Source: Fusobacterium_C necrophorum_A (GTDB lineage: Bacteria > Fusobacteriota > Fusobacteriia > Fusobacteriales > Fusobacteriaceae). From it: a stretch of 64,000 bases of DNA. Location: positions 1-64,000 of the forward strand of contig NZ_SBAP01000001.1 in assembly GCF_004134945.1 (NCBI RefSeq), given 5' to 3'. A model generated the notes under the pieces. That model worked only from the letters and a program-made list of their open reading frames with translations, had not been told where the DNA came from and made no database searches. The first letter of the stretch is position 1. Each line of letters starts with the position of its first letter. The position numbers and the translations under genes are program-made. Positions 41,114 through 51,113 of the stretch are shown here, piece after piece.

Positions 41114-44068
41114 ATGAAAAAATTACTACTATTTTTATGTTTATTGCAACACATTCAGGCACAAGCAGCAACATATTCCGATTATAGTCGGAATAATCGA
41201 GAACATTACTATTACAGCAAGTACCCTTCTGTAGAAAGACAGCATCACCGGGAAAATCCTACCGCTCCGGTAGCGGAAAAAAAGCCTAGTGGAAGAGGAG
41301 TTACCGTTGCTGTCATGGATAGCGATTTTAATTCCTCAAATTTTTACGATGCTTTAAAGTATCGATTTTTATCTCCTGAGCGATTTCAAAATTATTCCGA
41401 CGTTACGGGGAATCATTCCTTTTATGGAAATCGTTCCGATCATGGTTTTAATGTAGCCAGAGTGATTGCCGACAATACCAGAGGGGTTGCAAAAAATACC
41501 TCCATTTTAGGAACCAGTTTCGGAGTAGGGCGAACAGGTATTCACTCCGATCCTGACAAATATCGACATTTATTTTCCATTCGTCCCGACATCAAAATAT
41601 ATAACCAATCTTTTGGTCAGACTATGGATATTACACAATATAAAAGGCATATTTTCAATATCAACGGGGTTTATACTGAAAACGATTATACAGAGAAGCA
41701 ATTTAAAAACTTTTTAGAGGAAAGATTCGGACACTACAAAGAAGGAGTAAACAAAGATATCCTATTCATTTGGGCTGCAGGAAACATGGATAAAAAAGGG
41801 AATTACTACACTCTTTATGAAAATCCTTTAGTGGAAGCCGGTCTCCCTTATTATATGCCGGAATTGGAAAAAGGTTGGCTTTCCGTAGTTGGATTAAATT
41901 TTACGAAAAACGCTCCCAGAGAATACACAGGCGGAATGCTTGGAGGACACTTGGCACGAGCCGGTGTGGCTGCAAGATGGACAATTTCAGCCGATGCCGT
42001 TTTTCACAATGGACAATATGAAATGGTCGGTTCTTCTTTTGCCGCTCCCAGAGTTGCAGGTGTAGCTGCTCTTATCAAAGAAAAATATCCTTGGATGGGA
42101 GCCAATGAAATTCGTCAAACCATTTTAACGACAGCCAAACGTCCTCAAATGTATGAAACGGCAAAATCAAATAACAGCAATACTTTTGTCTTGAAACCGA
42201 TTGCTTTAAGCTTGGAAGAAGGAACTCGTCGAATGGGATGGGGAATCTTAAATGAAGATAAAGCAATACATGGTCCTGCTATGTTTGTCAGAGAGCTCGT
42301 AGATTTAACCGATCCCGTCGGGCATCGTTTTCAAGCAAACATTCCTTCTCGGGATACACATTCTATTTTTGCAAATGATATTTCCGGAAACGCCGGTTTA
42401 GAAAAAAAGGGACTTGGAAAACTATCTTTGACAGGAAATGCTTCTTATGAAGGAGATACCTTAATTCAAGAAGGGACTTTAGCAGTTTATAAAAATTTAC
42501 AATCTCCTGTTCATATTTTATCAAGGGGAAGATTGCACTTATTTCCCGAAACGGTTATTCATCCGAAGTCTACCGTAACTGCGGTAAAAAACGAAGGAAT
42601 TGTCGAAAATTTCGGAAAAGGTGCCGTTATTCATGGAGATTACTTCGGAACAAAAAATTCAAAGTTGATTGCAAATCTGCAATCACATTTAAAAGTCAAT
42701 GGAAAAGTTTCTTTGGAAGAAGGAACGGAATTTCTTCCATATTCTGATGAATACATCGGACTTAGCCCTGTTTCCAATGAAATTTTAACGAGTACCGAAC
42801 CCATTACTGTTATCAAAGAGGCTGTGCCTTCCGCTGCTATACCGTCTTCTCAAAGAGGGGTTGGACGTTTTTCTTCGAGATACAAAAGTCCTTTGCTATT
42901 AAAGAGTATATTCAATATTCACGAAAATTCTATTCACTTATCTATGCAAAGAAAGGCACTCCCTACCGTTATGCTGAACGAAGCGGAAAGTACAAAAAAT
43001 GTCGCAAACAACTTGGAAAACATCTTTGTTGCAGCAGATAACGGAAAAGTAAGCGAAGAAACATTATCTTCGTTAATCGGATTACAGATGTTAAACAGTC
43101 ATGAAGAACTGAACCATCAGTTAAATTCTCTTTCAGGAGAGATCTATGCTTCTGCACAAGCCTTGACATTTCAACAAAGTCAAACGGTAAATCGAAATCT
43201 GAGCAATCGTCTTTTTTCCATGAAGCATGAAAAAGATCCTACATACAAGTCAAATGCTTGGCTGAGTTACTTTGCTTCTCGTGGAGAGTTACGACAAAAA
43301 GGATATGATTCTGCAAAAACGATTTTACATGGCGGACAATTCGGGATGGATCGAATCTTCTTCCACAAATATATTCTGGGAACTGCGATTGACTATTCTT
43401 ATTCCAGAGCGAACTTCCAAAAATATGCCGGTCGTAGCAATAGTAAATCTGTCGGCCTGTCGGTCTATGGAAAGCTTCTGTTAGCTTCCGATTTCTATAC
43501 ACAAGCAAGACTTGGAATCAGTCGAATTTCAACCAGAGTTGAGCGGGAAGTCTTACATAAAAAGTCCGATATTCATCATAAAGATACCATGTATTCCTCT
43601 TATATTGAATTCGGAAAAAACTTTAATTTCAATGCTCTTCAACTTTCTTCTTTCTTAGGATATTCCTATGATATCTTAGAACGTGGAAAATTTGATGAAA
43701 TTGTGGACTCTTTAGCAATTCGAGCCAAGAAAAAACAATATCATCGTTCCGGGATTTCAGCAGGGCTTCGAGGGGAGTACAGCATATTAAATCAAGATGG
43801 AAAACAAACATATCTAAATCTATATACTTCGATTGAAAAAAATATCAAAAGTTCTTCTCTTGCTTTTGATGCAAAATATCATGGAGAAAAAGAAGGTACG
43901 GCTCATTTTGAAGGAATACGATTACCAAAATATACCCTTTGGAACGGACTGGGAATAGAACAGGATATCAGCAGTCAAAGTTCCGCATATCTAAATTATG
44001 ATATGAAAATAGAAAAAGATAAGATTGCAGATCAAATAGTAACCATAGGCTTTAAATATAAATTTTAA
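41114..44068 (+). CDS. S8 (subtilisin-like) serine protease autotransporter
   Basis: A 984-residue type V autotransporter. The signal peptide ends near residue 19 (IQAQAA). The passenger is a subtilase with the full triad: Asp69 in AVMDSDF, His110 in SDHGFNVARVI and Ser308 in GSSFAAPRVAGVAAL, with the oxyanion Asn in WAAGN. A beta-helix-like stalk (about 420-560, including YEGDTLIQEGTLAVYKN) follows. The C-terminal 12-stranded barrel occupies about 700-984, ending with the aromatic VTIGFKYKF. It resembles fusolisin, the surface and secreted protease of fusobacteria implicated in cleaving host proteins; that function is inferred by family. Plus-strand gene with its own promoter and GGAGGAG. 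Confidence 0.95.
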   Translation: MKKLLLFLCLLQHIQAQAATYSDYSRNNREHYYYSKYPSVERQHHRENPTAPVAEKKPSGRGVTVAVMDSDFNSSNFYDALKYRFLSPERFQNYSDVTGNHSFYGNRSDHGFNVARVIADNTRGVAKNTSILGTSFGVGRTGIHSDPDKYRHLFSIRPDIKIYNQSFGQTMDITQYKRHIFNINGVYTENDYTEKQFKNFLEERFGHYKEGVNKDILFIWAAGNMDKKGNYYTLYENPLVEAGLPYYMPELEKGWLSVVGLNFTKNAPREYTGGMLGGHLARAGVAARWTISADAVFHNGQYEMVGSSFAAPRVAGVAALIKEKYPWMGANEIRQTILTTAKRPQMYETAKSNNSNTFVLKPIALSLEEGTRRMGWGILNEDKAIHGPAMFVRELVDLTDPVGHRFQANIPSRDTHSIFANDISGNAGLEKKGLGKLSLTGNASYEGDTLIQEGTLAVYKNLQSPVHILSRGRLHLFPETVIHPKSTVTAVKNEGIVENFGKGAVIHGDYFGTKNSKLIANLQSHLKVNGKVSLEEGTEFLPYSDEYIGLSPVSNEILTSTEPITVIKEAVPSAAIPSSQRGVGRFSSRYKSPLLLKSIFNIHENSIHLSMQRKALPTVMLNEAESTKNVANNLENIFVAADNGKVSEETLSSLIGLQMLNSHEELNHQLNSLSGEIYASAQALTFQQSQTVNRNLSNRLFSMKHEKDPTYKSNAWLSYFASRGELRQKGYDSAKTILHGGQFGMDRIFFHKYILGTAIDYSYSRANFQKYAGRSNSKSVGLSVYGKLLLASDFYTQARLGISRISTRVEREVLHKKSDIHHKDTMYSSYIEFGKNFNFNALQLSSFLGYSYDILERGKFDEIVDSLAIRAKKKQYHRSGISAGLRGEYSILNQDGKQTYLNLYTSIEKNIKSSSLAFDAKYHGEKEGTAHFEGIRLPKYTLWNGLGIEQDISSQSSAYLNYDMKIEKDKIADQIVTIGFKYKF

Positions 44069-44083
44069 TAATAGCTAAGGTAT

Positions 44084-44104
44084 AACAGGGGCTTATCCCC
44101 TGTT
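44084..44104. terminator. Bidirectional hairpin between convergent genes
   Basis: AACAGGGG-cttat-CCCCTGTT lies between the autotransporter gene (plus) and the thioesterase gene (minus) and overlaps the latter's stop codon. The following T-tract is weak on the plus strand (ATATTCTTTTATT). Confidence 0.75.
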
Positions 44105-44494
44105 ATATTCTTTTATTGTATTCAGAAAATCCTTTGGAATCTTTTTTACTTTTTGACTTTGATAATCATAGGCCAACATCTTTGTACTTCCTTCCATACA
44201 AAGTTCTCCTGTTTCATTGCAAATTTGATAGAAAAATGTAAAAAAGAGTTTTTCAACTTCAATTTTGGAAATCCCAATGGTAATCGTATCTTCTAAAAAA
44301 AGTTGTTTTTTATATTCTACAGAAGCACTTTTTTGTATCAGTCCTACTCCTTCTCCCAAACATAATTCCGTATACCCGTGACTTTCCAACCACTGTTTTC
44401 TAACTTTTTCAAAAAAAACTAAACTTTTTTCATTTCCCACATGATTTCCTACATTCATATCTTCTTTTTGTATTTTATAAATCACTTGAAACAT
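44093..44494 (-). CDS. Acyl-CoA thioesterase (4HBT family)
   Basis: A 133-residue hotdog-fold protein of the 4-hydroxybenzoyl-CoA thioesterase type. It has IQKEDMNVGNHVGNEKSLVFFEKVRKQWLESHGY, in which the usual D-x-x-x-HVN-N motif is read as DMNVGNHVGN, and the later SVEYKKQLFLEDTITIGISKI. It probably hydrolyses a short acyl-CoA; the substrate is unknown. Convergent with the autotransporter gene and sharing its terminator. Confidence 0.82.
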   Translation of the reverse strand: MFQVIYKIQKEDMNVGNHVGNEKSLVFFEKVRKQWLESHGYTELCLGEGVGLIQKSASVEYKKQLFLEDTITIGISKIEVEKLFFTFFYQICNETGELCMEGSTKMLAYDYQSQKVKKIPKDFLNTIKEYNRG

Positions 44495-44591
44495 TTCTTC
44501 CCTCCTTTATTTCATATTATACCATTTTTTTGAATTTTTTCACTTTATTTCCCTTCCTTTATATTAAAATAATATTTCTAACAACAAAAAT

Positions 44592-44620
44592 TTGACTTTT
44601 AAAATAACTTTATATATAAT
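44592..44620 (+). promoter_or_regulatory. Promoter of TonB receptor gene (plus strand)
   Basis: TTGACT (44592-44597), 17 bases, TATAAT (44615-44620), 44 bases before the ATG. I see no recognisable Fur box. Confidence 0.75.
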
Positions 44621-44664
44621 TAAATGCATTTAAAATAAAAAAAGAGAAGGGGAGAAAAGATCAT

Positions 44665-46761
44665 ATGAAAACAAACATTATATTTCTAAGTTTTTTGCTT
44701 TCCAGTGTGATTTCACTTGCAGAAACTATCATTCAATTGCCGGAAAGCAATATTCAATCCGATTATGTGGAAATCAATAAGATGAAAAATCTCAAAAATA
44801 TAATCGTGATTGAAAAAAAAGAAATTCAGGAGAAAGGGTATACGAACTTATCCGCTGTATTACAAGATATTCCAAACATTCATGTCGGAACAACCAGTTG
44901 GGGAGAAATTGATATTCGAGGTCAGGGGGAAGGACATGCGGCAAAAAATTTGCAGGTGTTAATCGATGGAGCTCCAATTACCACTTTGGTGAACCATCCT
45001 TTGCAAACGAATTACGACGTGGTTCCGGTAGAAAATATTGAGAGGATTGAAATTATCCCCGGAGGAGGTTCCATCATTTATGGTTCCGGGACAGCCGGAG
45101 GAGTTATCAATATTACCACCAACCTAAGCCGATTACACAGACCCGTCAATATCGTAGAAGTTTCCGCCGGAACCGGTGGAGAAAAATATAATCTTGCTTT
45201 CGGTCATAGAGTTACTAAGAAACTAAACGTGCAATTATCATATCTTCGAAATAATCAGAATCTATATTTCAAAGATACCTACCGACACAGCAACTATTTC
45301 ACGGCAGGACTGCATTATCAAATCTCCGACAGACAAAATTTATCTCTGCGATATAGTACTCTAACCGAAGATGGAAAATTTGTTCGAAATATTTTGTATA
45401 AAAAATTGAAACAGGATGGAAAAAATTATCGACCCGAAAAGAAAAAAGTAACTGCCGGTCTGGACAAAGACGGACACAAAATTGAAAAATGGATGGACGG
45501 ATATTCCAATGCCAAGAGAAATATGGACAGCTTCAATCTAAGTTATCATTTTCGACTTGGAGAAAACTCAACTTATCTTATGGATGCTTTTTACAACAAA
45601 GGACATTTTTCCAATATGGCTTTGAGTGATCAAACCATGTATCATCACACCTACGGACTTAAAAACAAATGGGACTTTTTCTATGCAAAGAATACTGCTT
45701 TTGACGGAAGCAGCTTGTTGATCGGATTGGATTCTTACCAACAGGATGCAAAATTGGAATACGATGATTACAAATCCTTAAATTACAAAGATAAAACCTA
45801 CTACACCAGACCGCTTTCCTTTAAATATAAAAAGAAAACCAATGCTTTTTATCTATTGAATACTCTAAAATATGGAAATTGGGAGTCTTCCCAAGGAATT
45901 CGAAGAGATTATACCTATTGGCATTTTGATAAGGTTGCTTCCAAAAATGAAGGAAAAGAAACCAGCCATCGTCATAACACCAATTACGAATTCAGTCTTG
46001 CCTATAAATATCGTGATACCGGAAGAATCTATGCTCGTTATGAAAGAGGCTTTACTTCCCCTGACGGTCTGGAAATTACAGATGACTTTTCCAAACAGAA
46101 CATTAAGCCTACAAAAGGAAAAGATGAAATCTATGACTTATATGAAATCGGTTGGAGAGAATACTTCGGATTTACTACCCTAAACCTAACTGCATTCTAT
46201 TCTTTTACAGACAATGAAATGAGCCGAAATTATGTTATCAATGAGTTAGGATTCGGAAGAAAAACCATCAATATTTTAAAAACCAAAAGAAAAGGAATAG
46301 AATTAAGTCTGTCCCAAAAATTAGGAAACTTGGAATTAAAAGAAAGTTATGCTTATTTAAAAGGAAAAAGAACTTACAACGGAAAAGAATCTCAATTCTT
46401 AGATCCGGGTGACTATGTAGATTGGTCCAATACTGGACTTCCAAAAGTTCCGAAACATTCTTTAAGCTTGGAAGCAAAATATCAATTTAGCCCAAAAATT
46501 TCAGCCGATTTACGATACAAATATAATGGAAAATATAGTAATTTCAGTGATTTAAAACAAAAAGAAGAAGAAGGATATATCAAATCTCATGCCGTAACGG
46601 ACCTATCTTTACATTATCAAAATGAAAAAGGATTTCATTTCTATGGAGGAATCAATAATGTATTCAATGAAAAATATTTTGAATATACCGGTTCTAAAAT
46701 GTATACCATCATCCCTGCGGAAGAAAGAACATTCTTTGTGGGAGCGAAGTATCAATTCTAA
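44665..46761 (+). CDS. TonB-dependent outer membrane receptor
   Basis: A 698-residue receptor. After a signal peptide (SSVISLAE) comes a plug domain (about 35-150) with LSAVLQDIPNIHVGTTSWGE, IDIRGQG, VLIDGAPI and IEIIPGGGSIIYGSGTAGGVINI. A 22-strand barrel follows, ending in YTIIPAEERTFFVGAKYQF with the terminal Phe needed for assembly. The ligand is not evident; iron chelates are most likely given the family. It stands alone on the plus strand between two terminators, convergent with the TetR gene. Confidence 0.93.
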   Translation: MKTNIIFLSFLLSSVISLAETIIQLPESNIQSDYVEINKMKNLKNIIVIEKKEIQEKGYTNLSAVLQDIPNIHVGTTSWGEIDIRGQGEGHAAKNLQVLIDGAPITTLVNHPLQTNYDVVPVENIERIEIIPGGGSIIYGSGTAGGVINITTNLSRLHRPVNIVEVSAGTGGEKYNLAFGHRVTKKLNVQLSYLRNNQNLYFKDTYRHSNYFTAGLHYQISDRQNLSLRYSTLTEDGKFVRNILYKKLKQDGKNYRPEKKKVTAGLDKDGHKIEKWMDGYSNAKRNMDSFNLSYHFRLGENSTYLMDAFYNKGHFSNMALSDQTMYHHTYGLKNKWDFFYAKNTAFDGSSLLIGLDSYQQDAKLEYDDYKSLNYKDKTYYTRPLSFKYKKKTNAFYLLNTLKYGNWESSQGIRRDYTYWHFDKVASKNEGKETSHRHNTNYEFSLAYKYRDTGRIYARYERGFTSPDGLEITDDFSKQNIKPTKGKDEIYDLYEIGWREYFGFTTLNLTAFYSFTDNEMSRNYVINELGFGRKTINILKTKRKGIELSLSQKLGNLELKESYAYLKGKRTYNGKESQFLDPGDYVDWSNTGLPKVPKHSLSLEAKYQFSPKISADLRYKYNGKYSNFSDLKQKEEEGYIKSHAVTDLSLHYQNEKGFHFYGGINNVFNEKYFEYTGSKMYTIIPAEERTFFVGAKYQF

Positions 46762-46790
46762 AAAATGGAGTGCGTTAAGCACTCCATTTT
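46762..46790. terminator. Bidirectional terminator
   Basis: AAAATGGAGTGC-gttaa-GCACTCCATTTT, a perfect 12-bp stem between the TonB receptor gene (plus) and the TetR gene (minus); T-runs are available on both strands. Confidence 0.93.
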
Positions 46791-47357
46791 CTATTTTACT
46801 CCATATTCTTCTAATTTTCTGTGAATTAAATATCCGGGTCCTCGTAACAACATATCAATCAGCTCCGCTTCTGTTGCTTCTATTTGCCCCAAAGCGATAA
46901 AACTTGCCAAACCTTGAGCATAAGTCCAACAATCAAAGAATAATTCCGTTCGTTTTTCTTCTGAAATATTATCAAAACGATTATCTTTGATAATTTCTTG
47001 CTGTGATACCTCTCGAAATTGTTCTATAATATTTCCCTCCGTATTCGGATTTAAAAAGATATTTCGAAAAAGATTGCTTTCTTCTTTTGCAAAAATACAA
47101 AATCCCAATCCCATATTTAAAAAGGGTAATTCTGTTCTATTATTTTGAATATACTCTAAGAATAATATTTTTGCTTTTTGTATTAAAACCTCTTTTAATT
47201 CCTCCATAGAGCGAAAAGAATTATAGATAGGAGCCGGAGAAGCTTTCATATAATCTCCCAATTTTCTGGCAGTAATTGCTTCCATCCCTTCTTTTTTCAA
47301 CATTTTAAATGCTTTCTCAACAATTTTTTCTCTGTCGAAAACTACTCTTCTAGCCAT
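46791..47357 (-). CDS. TetR/AcrR-family regulator
   Basis: A 188-residue regulator: HTH in FDREKIVEKAFKMLKKEGMEAITARKLGDYMKASPAPIYNSFRSMEELKE (residues 7-55), then a helical ligand domain ending in LLRGPGYLIHRKLEEYGVK. It starts 29 bases after the FadL-type gene ends, so it is probably co-transcribed with it and regulates it. Its operator may be the TGTTATA/TATAACA repeat downstream of the FadL gene's -10. The ligand could be a fatty acid, by association. Confidence 0.9.
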   Translation of the reverse strand: MARRVVFDREKIVEKAFKMLKKEGMEAITARKLGDYMKASPAPIYNSFRSMEELKEVLIQKAKILFLEYIQNNRTELPFLNMGLGFCIFAKEESNLFRNIFLNPNTEGNIIEQFREVSQQEIIKDNRFDNISEEKRTELFFDCWTYAQGLASFIALGQIEATEAELIDMLLRGPGYLIHRKLEEYGVK

Positions 47358-47386
47358 GACTTTACACCTCCTCTATGGATATTATA

Positions 47387-48784
47387 CTAGAATTTTTTAG
47401 TAAAGCCAAGACCAAAAGCGGTAATACTTTTTTTGTATTTTTGTTGTTCATTTACATTGGATAATTTTTGCATCATAGGATTTGCTTTTTCTTTCACTCG
47501 CCCTTTAATATTTCCTTCTTCTCCCTTATAGAAATAATGAGCAATGCTTGCTGTTAATTCTAAAGTTGGACTATATTGATATTTTACACCGGTTCCTAAC
47601 ATAAAAGAATCCAAAGCATACTCAATATCATTATAACTATCCTTTAAAGCTCCTGTTTTTGCATAATTGATAGAACCTAATATTGCCCATTTTTCATTTA
47701 ATTTATATTCATTTCCAAAGGCTACTTCGAAACCATTATTATATTTTTGTCCATCCATTTTCGCATCTTTATTGAAATAATAATTTGCAGATAATCCTGT
47801 CATCCATTTATCTGTCACTTGATATGTAGTTCCCACTGCCAGAATAGCCGGTAAATCTCTTCTTCGCTTTGTACCGTCTTTGTATTCAGGATAATATAAA
47901 TCGGAAGTAAAACCAATCGGTTCAAATCCTTTAATTACAGGAATGGTAATTTGTTTTTCTGTTGTTTTTGCCTTGAAATTTAATTTTACTCTGGAATCAT
48001 ATCTCATTCCGATATTCCATTTTTCATTTACCTTATAGTTTGCCCCCAATACAAATCCGATTCCGTTTGCAGTTCTCTCAGAATCAATATCTGCTGCTAA
48101 GCTTGTTCCTTTCTTTGCCAATGTCGGATATAATATCTTATTATCTACAAATTTATTTCCTGTACCAGCACCTATACCAATATGCCCCTTTAAAGTTCGG
48201 ACTCCTCGTACAAATCGAATTCCTCCGGACAAAGATAATTTATCATTAACCTGATATGCCTTTCCTAAGGTCATTTGCGCATATAGATTAGTTCCCTTTG
48301 CTTTTGTTCCCTGTAATACTGTTACCCTAATAGGAGTTCCAGTTCTTTCTCCGGATAATACGCCTGTATTCAACTTTGCAACTAAGTCAGGAATGATAGC
48401 CGTTCCTACGACTCCATCTTTATAATCTAAGCTTCCTCCTCCTGCAATCGCACTAAAAGTAAAATATGTTGAATCCTTTTTATTGACCTTGGTTAATGAT
48501 ATATTAGGAACAGGTTGTACAAAAATAGCCTTATATTCTTTCCCTTTATATTCTGATTGTTCATGTCCGGCTGCTATTTGCAATCCACCATTGACATATA
48601 ATCCTTCTTCCAATTGAGTTGTTCCGGCAGGATTGTAATAAGGTGATACCCCATTGATTGCTCCATTTTGAGCTTGGTTTCCTAAGTATTCCGGTGCATA
48701 AGTTTGAATATGGTCAATAGATGCTCCATAGGCTGTCATACTTAATACACCGGTAAGTAATGCACATTTTAATTTTAAATTCAT
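47387..48784 (-). CDS. FadL/TodX-type outer membrane transporter
   Basis: A 465-residue outer membrane barrel. A signal peptide (LSMTAYGA) is followed by the FadL hatch-like N-terminus, including NGAINGVSPYYNPAGTTQLEEG with its NPA motif. About 14 strands follow, finishing with ITAFGLGFTKKF. The family imports long-chain fatty acids or other hydrophobic compounds by lateral diffusion. Strong promoter; GGGAGG before the ATG; TetR gene downstream in the same transcript. Confidence 0.92.
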   Translation of the reverse strand: MNLKLKCALLTGVLSMTAYGASIDHIQTYAPEYLGNQAQNGAINGVSPYYNPAGTTQLEEGLYVNGGLQIAAGHEQSEYKGKEYKAIFVQPVPNISLTKVNKKDSTYFTFSAIAGGGSLDYKDGVVGTAIIPDLVAKLNTGVLSGERTGTPIRVTVLQGTKAKGTNLYAQMTLGKAYQVNDKLSLSGGIRFVRGVRTLKGHIGIGAGTGNKFVDNKILYPTLAKKGTSLAADIDSERTANGIGFVLGANYKVNEKWNIGMRYDSRVKLNFKAKTTEKQITIPVIKGFEPIGFTSDLYYPEYKDGTKRRRDLPAILAVGTTYQVTDKWMTGLSANYYFNKDAKMDGQKYNNGFEVAFGNEYKLNEKWAILGSINYAKTGALKDSYNDIEYALDSFMLGTGVKYQYSPTLELTASIAHYFYKGEEGNIKGRVKEKANPMMQKLSNVNEQQKYKKSITAFGLGFTKKF

Positions 48785-48805
48785 TTTTCCTCCCTTAAAA
48801 TAAAA

Positions 48806-48860
48806 ACATCTGTGTTATAACAATACATCTTAATATAACATGCGTTTTTAATAATGTCAA
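48806..48860 (-). promoter_or_regulatory. Promoter and possible operator of FadL-TetR operon
   Basis: On the minus strand TTGACA (48855-48860), 17 bases, TATATT (48832-48837). TGTTATA and TATAACA form a 7-bp inverted repeat around and after the -10, a possible TetR-type operator. Confidence 0.7.
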
Positions 48861-49171
48861 GGAATTTCCTATCATTTTTTATCTCTCTTCTTCTTTCCCT
48901 ACTGAAAAAATTCCATTCTATTCTTAAATAATATTTTAGATACTAAAATTATGACCCTTCGAAAAAAAGGAAAAATTTTCTATAAAAAGAGACAATTCAT
49001 TCATTCTTTTTTGTGATGCTCAAAAAGAAAAACCGATTTTATGTTTTAATATAGAAAAAAGGATTTTAAAAATTTCATTTCCGAAATCTCTAAAATCCTC
49101 TTGAAAATTTTATATTCTACTCTTCATCAATACCTTTTGACAAAGAATCAAAAGAATAAATTGCCTATCTT
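48861..49171. other. Intergenic region between fbp and FadL gene
   Basis: No gene found. Apart from the upstream edge of the FadL promoter, it holds copy 2 of the 98-bp ISL3 right-end repeat (49052-49149); the rest is AT-rich without visible structure. Confidence 0.6.
49052..49149 (-). repeat. 98-bp ISL3 right-end repeat, copy 2, acting as terminator
   Basis: It aligns without gaps to 1840-1937. The hairpin GGATTTTAAAAATTTC/GAAATCTCTAAAATCC keeps pairing despite changes in both arms. On the minus strand it is followed by TTTTTTCTA, and it begins 22 bases after the fbp stop, so it is the probable fbp terminator. No transposase or left end is nearby. Confidence 0.85.
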
Positions 49172-51103
49172 TTATTTCACTTGTATAATTCCTTTGCGAT
49201 AAGCCAGCAATAATTTTTTTAAATCATTCACCTGACCCTGTAATTTTTTTCCGATATCCGTGTCTTTCACTCGCTTTCTTTGAACAATTTTGTCCTCAAC
49301 TACAACGGAAGATAAAATATCCGCCCCCTCTTTCAATGCCTTTTCTTTGGATTCAAAAGGAGCATGAGAAACCAATTTAATCCCATAAGAATTATAAATT
49401 AAAGTGTATCCGGCGATTCCTGTTGTCTTTTGATAAGCTCGTGCAAAGCCTCCATCAATGACAAATAACTTTCCATTCGCTTTGACAGGAGATTCTCCTT
49501 TTTTCACTTTGACCGGAACATGCCCGTTGATAATGTGAGAAATATTCGGATTTAATCCAAACTCTGACAAAATCATATTACAGGTTTCCTCTTGATCAAT
49601 ATATCGATAATAAGGGTTTTTATGCTCTTCATGAGTACTTTTATCATCAATAAAATATCTCTCAAAGGTCCTCATCACATCTTTTCCAAAAAGTGGAGAC
49701 AGCTCTCCACACCATAAATACCATAAGAAATCTCGGTTTCTCTTGTCTTTTTCATTTCCCACTCGATCAAAAAAGGCTTGTCTTGCAATGGTATCAATTT
49801 TATCCAAATAAGCTTTTCCTTTGTATTTTACCCCCTCAATCTCGACCTCCGCCAATTTTCCCTCTTTCGTTAAGGGAATACAACCATGATATAACAAATT
49901 GGAATTACAGCATAAATACAAAGAACCATGACTGAATAAGAATCGTAAATGTCGTTGTAATTTTTCACTGTTCATAAAAGAATCTTTCAATCGATCCAAA
50001 AGTTCAGCTTCTTCCTCCAATAATTTCAAAGGATTGTCGGGATCTACCGTTGGGAAAAAGGTATCATTTAACGGATATTCTTTTCCCTGCCATAAAATCG
50101 TTCCCTCTTTATAATCAATATCCTTTAAAATTTCTCGATTTTTCATTTTCAAATTCGGATTTCTCTGGGAAAACAATCCTTCCACTTTAAATTGAATAAT
50201 GCTGATCGCCTTGTGCATTTGAGATACCAATTCGGAATCTACTCCCTCTTTAGGACGAAAACTTCTACAAGGATCTTTTCCATAATATTTCATAGCAAAA
50301 GTAGCTAAGGGTAACAAATTAATTCCGTATGCTTCCTCTAAAATATCATTGTTATTATATCGACAACAAATCCGAATTACATTTGCAATACAGGCTTTGT
50401 TCCCAACTCCGGCTCCTATCCACAACATATCATGGTTCCCCCATTGAATATCGACATGGTGGTAATCAAGGAGGCAATCCATGATAAGATGTGGTGCTGG
50501 TCCTCTATCATAAATATCTCCCACCAAATGGAGATGATCTATTGTCAGTCTGCGAATTAACTCGCTCATGGCGATAATAAATTGTCTGGTATAAGAAATG
50601 GCAATCAAAGTATCAATAATAGATTCAATATAATCTTTTTTATTATCCTCTTCCCGACTTTCGTATAACAACTCCTGCATAATGTATTCGAAATCTTTCG
50701 GCATTGCTTTCCGAACTTTAGAACGGGTATATTTACTGGAAACATTTTTACATACCCTTAACAAACGATAAATAATAGTCCGAATCCATTTATTCATATT
50801 CGGTTGTTCTTCCAAAGCCATATCATATTTTCCGTCCGGATAATAAATGACTGTCGCCAATTCTTTTTTTTCGGATTCTGTCAGAGTATCTTGAAAAATG
50901 TCCTCAATCTTTTGTCGAATACTTCCGGAACCGTTTCGCAGCACATGGCTGAATGCTTCATATTCCCCGTGCACATCTGTTAAAAAATGTTCCGTTCCTT
51001 TTGGCAAATTTAAAATAGCTTGTAAATTCACAATTTCTGTTGATGTTTCCGCAATACTGGGAAAACTTTTGGACAATAATTCCAAATATTTTAATTCTGA
51101 CAT
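49172..51103 (-). CDS. fbp: Fructose-1,6-bisphosphatase class 3
   Basis: A 643-residue Firmicute-type (class III) fructose bisphosphatase for gluconeogenesis. Metallophosphatase motifs are HFLTDVHGEYEAFSHVL near the N-terminus, LVGDIYDRGP and IQWGNHDMLWIGA in the middle, and IINGHVPVKVKKGESP near the C-terminus. The length is normal for the class. It starts 10 bases after ppdK ends, in one operon with ccpN and ppdK; its 3' end runs into the repeat-derived terminator. Confidence 0.97.
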   Translation of the reverse strand: MSELKYLELLSKSFPSIAETSTEIVNLQAILNLPKGTEHFLTDVHGEYEAFSHVLRNGSGSIRQKIEDIFQDTLTESEKKELATVIYYPDGKYDMALEEQPNMNKWIRTIIYRLLRVCKNVSSKYTRSKVRKAMPKDFEYIMQELLYESREEDNKKDYIESIIDTLIAISYTRQFIIAMSELIRRLTIDHLHLVGDIYDRGPAPHLIMDCLLDYHHVDIQWGNHDMLWIGAGVGNKACIANVIRICCRYNNNDILEEAYGINLLPLATFAMKYYGKDPCRSFRPKEGVDSELVSQMHKAISIIQFKVEGLFSQRNPNLKMKNREILKDIDYKEGTILWQGKEYPLNDTFFPTVDPDNPLKLLEEEAELLDRLKDSFMNSEKLQRHLRFLFSHGSLYLCCNSNLLYHGCIPLTKEGKLAEVEIEGVKYKGKAYLDKIDTIARQAFFDRVGNEKDKRNRDFLWYLWCGELSPLFGKDVMRTFERYFIDDKSTHEEHKNPYYRYIDQEETCNMILSEFGLNPNISHIINGHVPVKVKKGESPVKANGKLFVIDGGFARAYQKTTGIAGYTLIYNSYGIKLVSHAPFESKEKALKEGADILSSVVVEDKIVQRKRVKDTDIGKKLQGQVNDLKKLLLAYRKGIIQVK

Positions 51104-51113
51104 CCTTTTCTCC

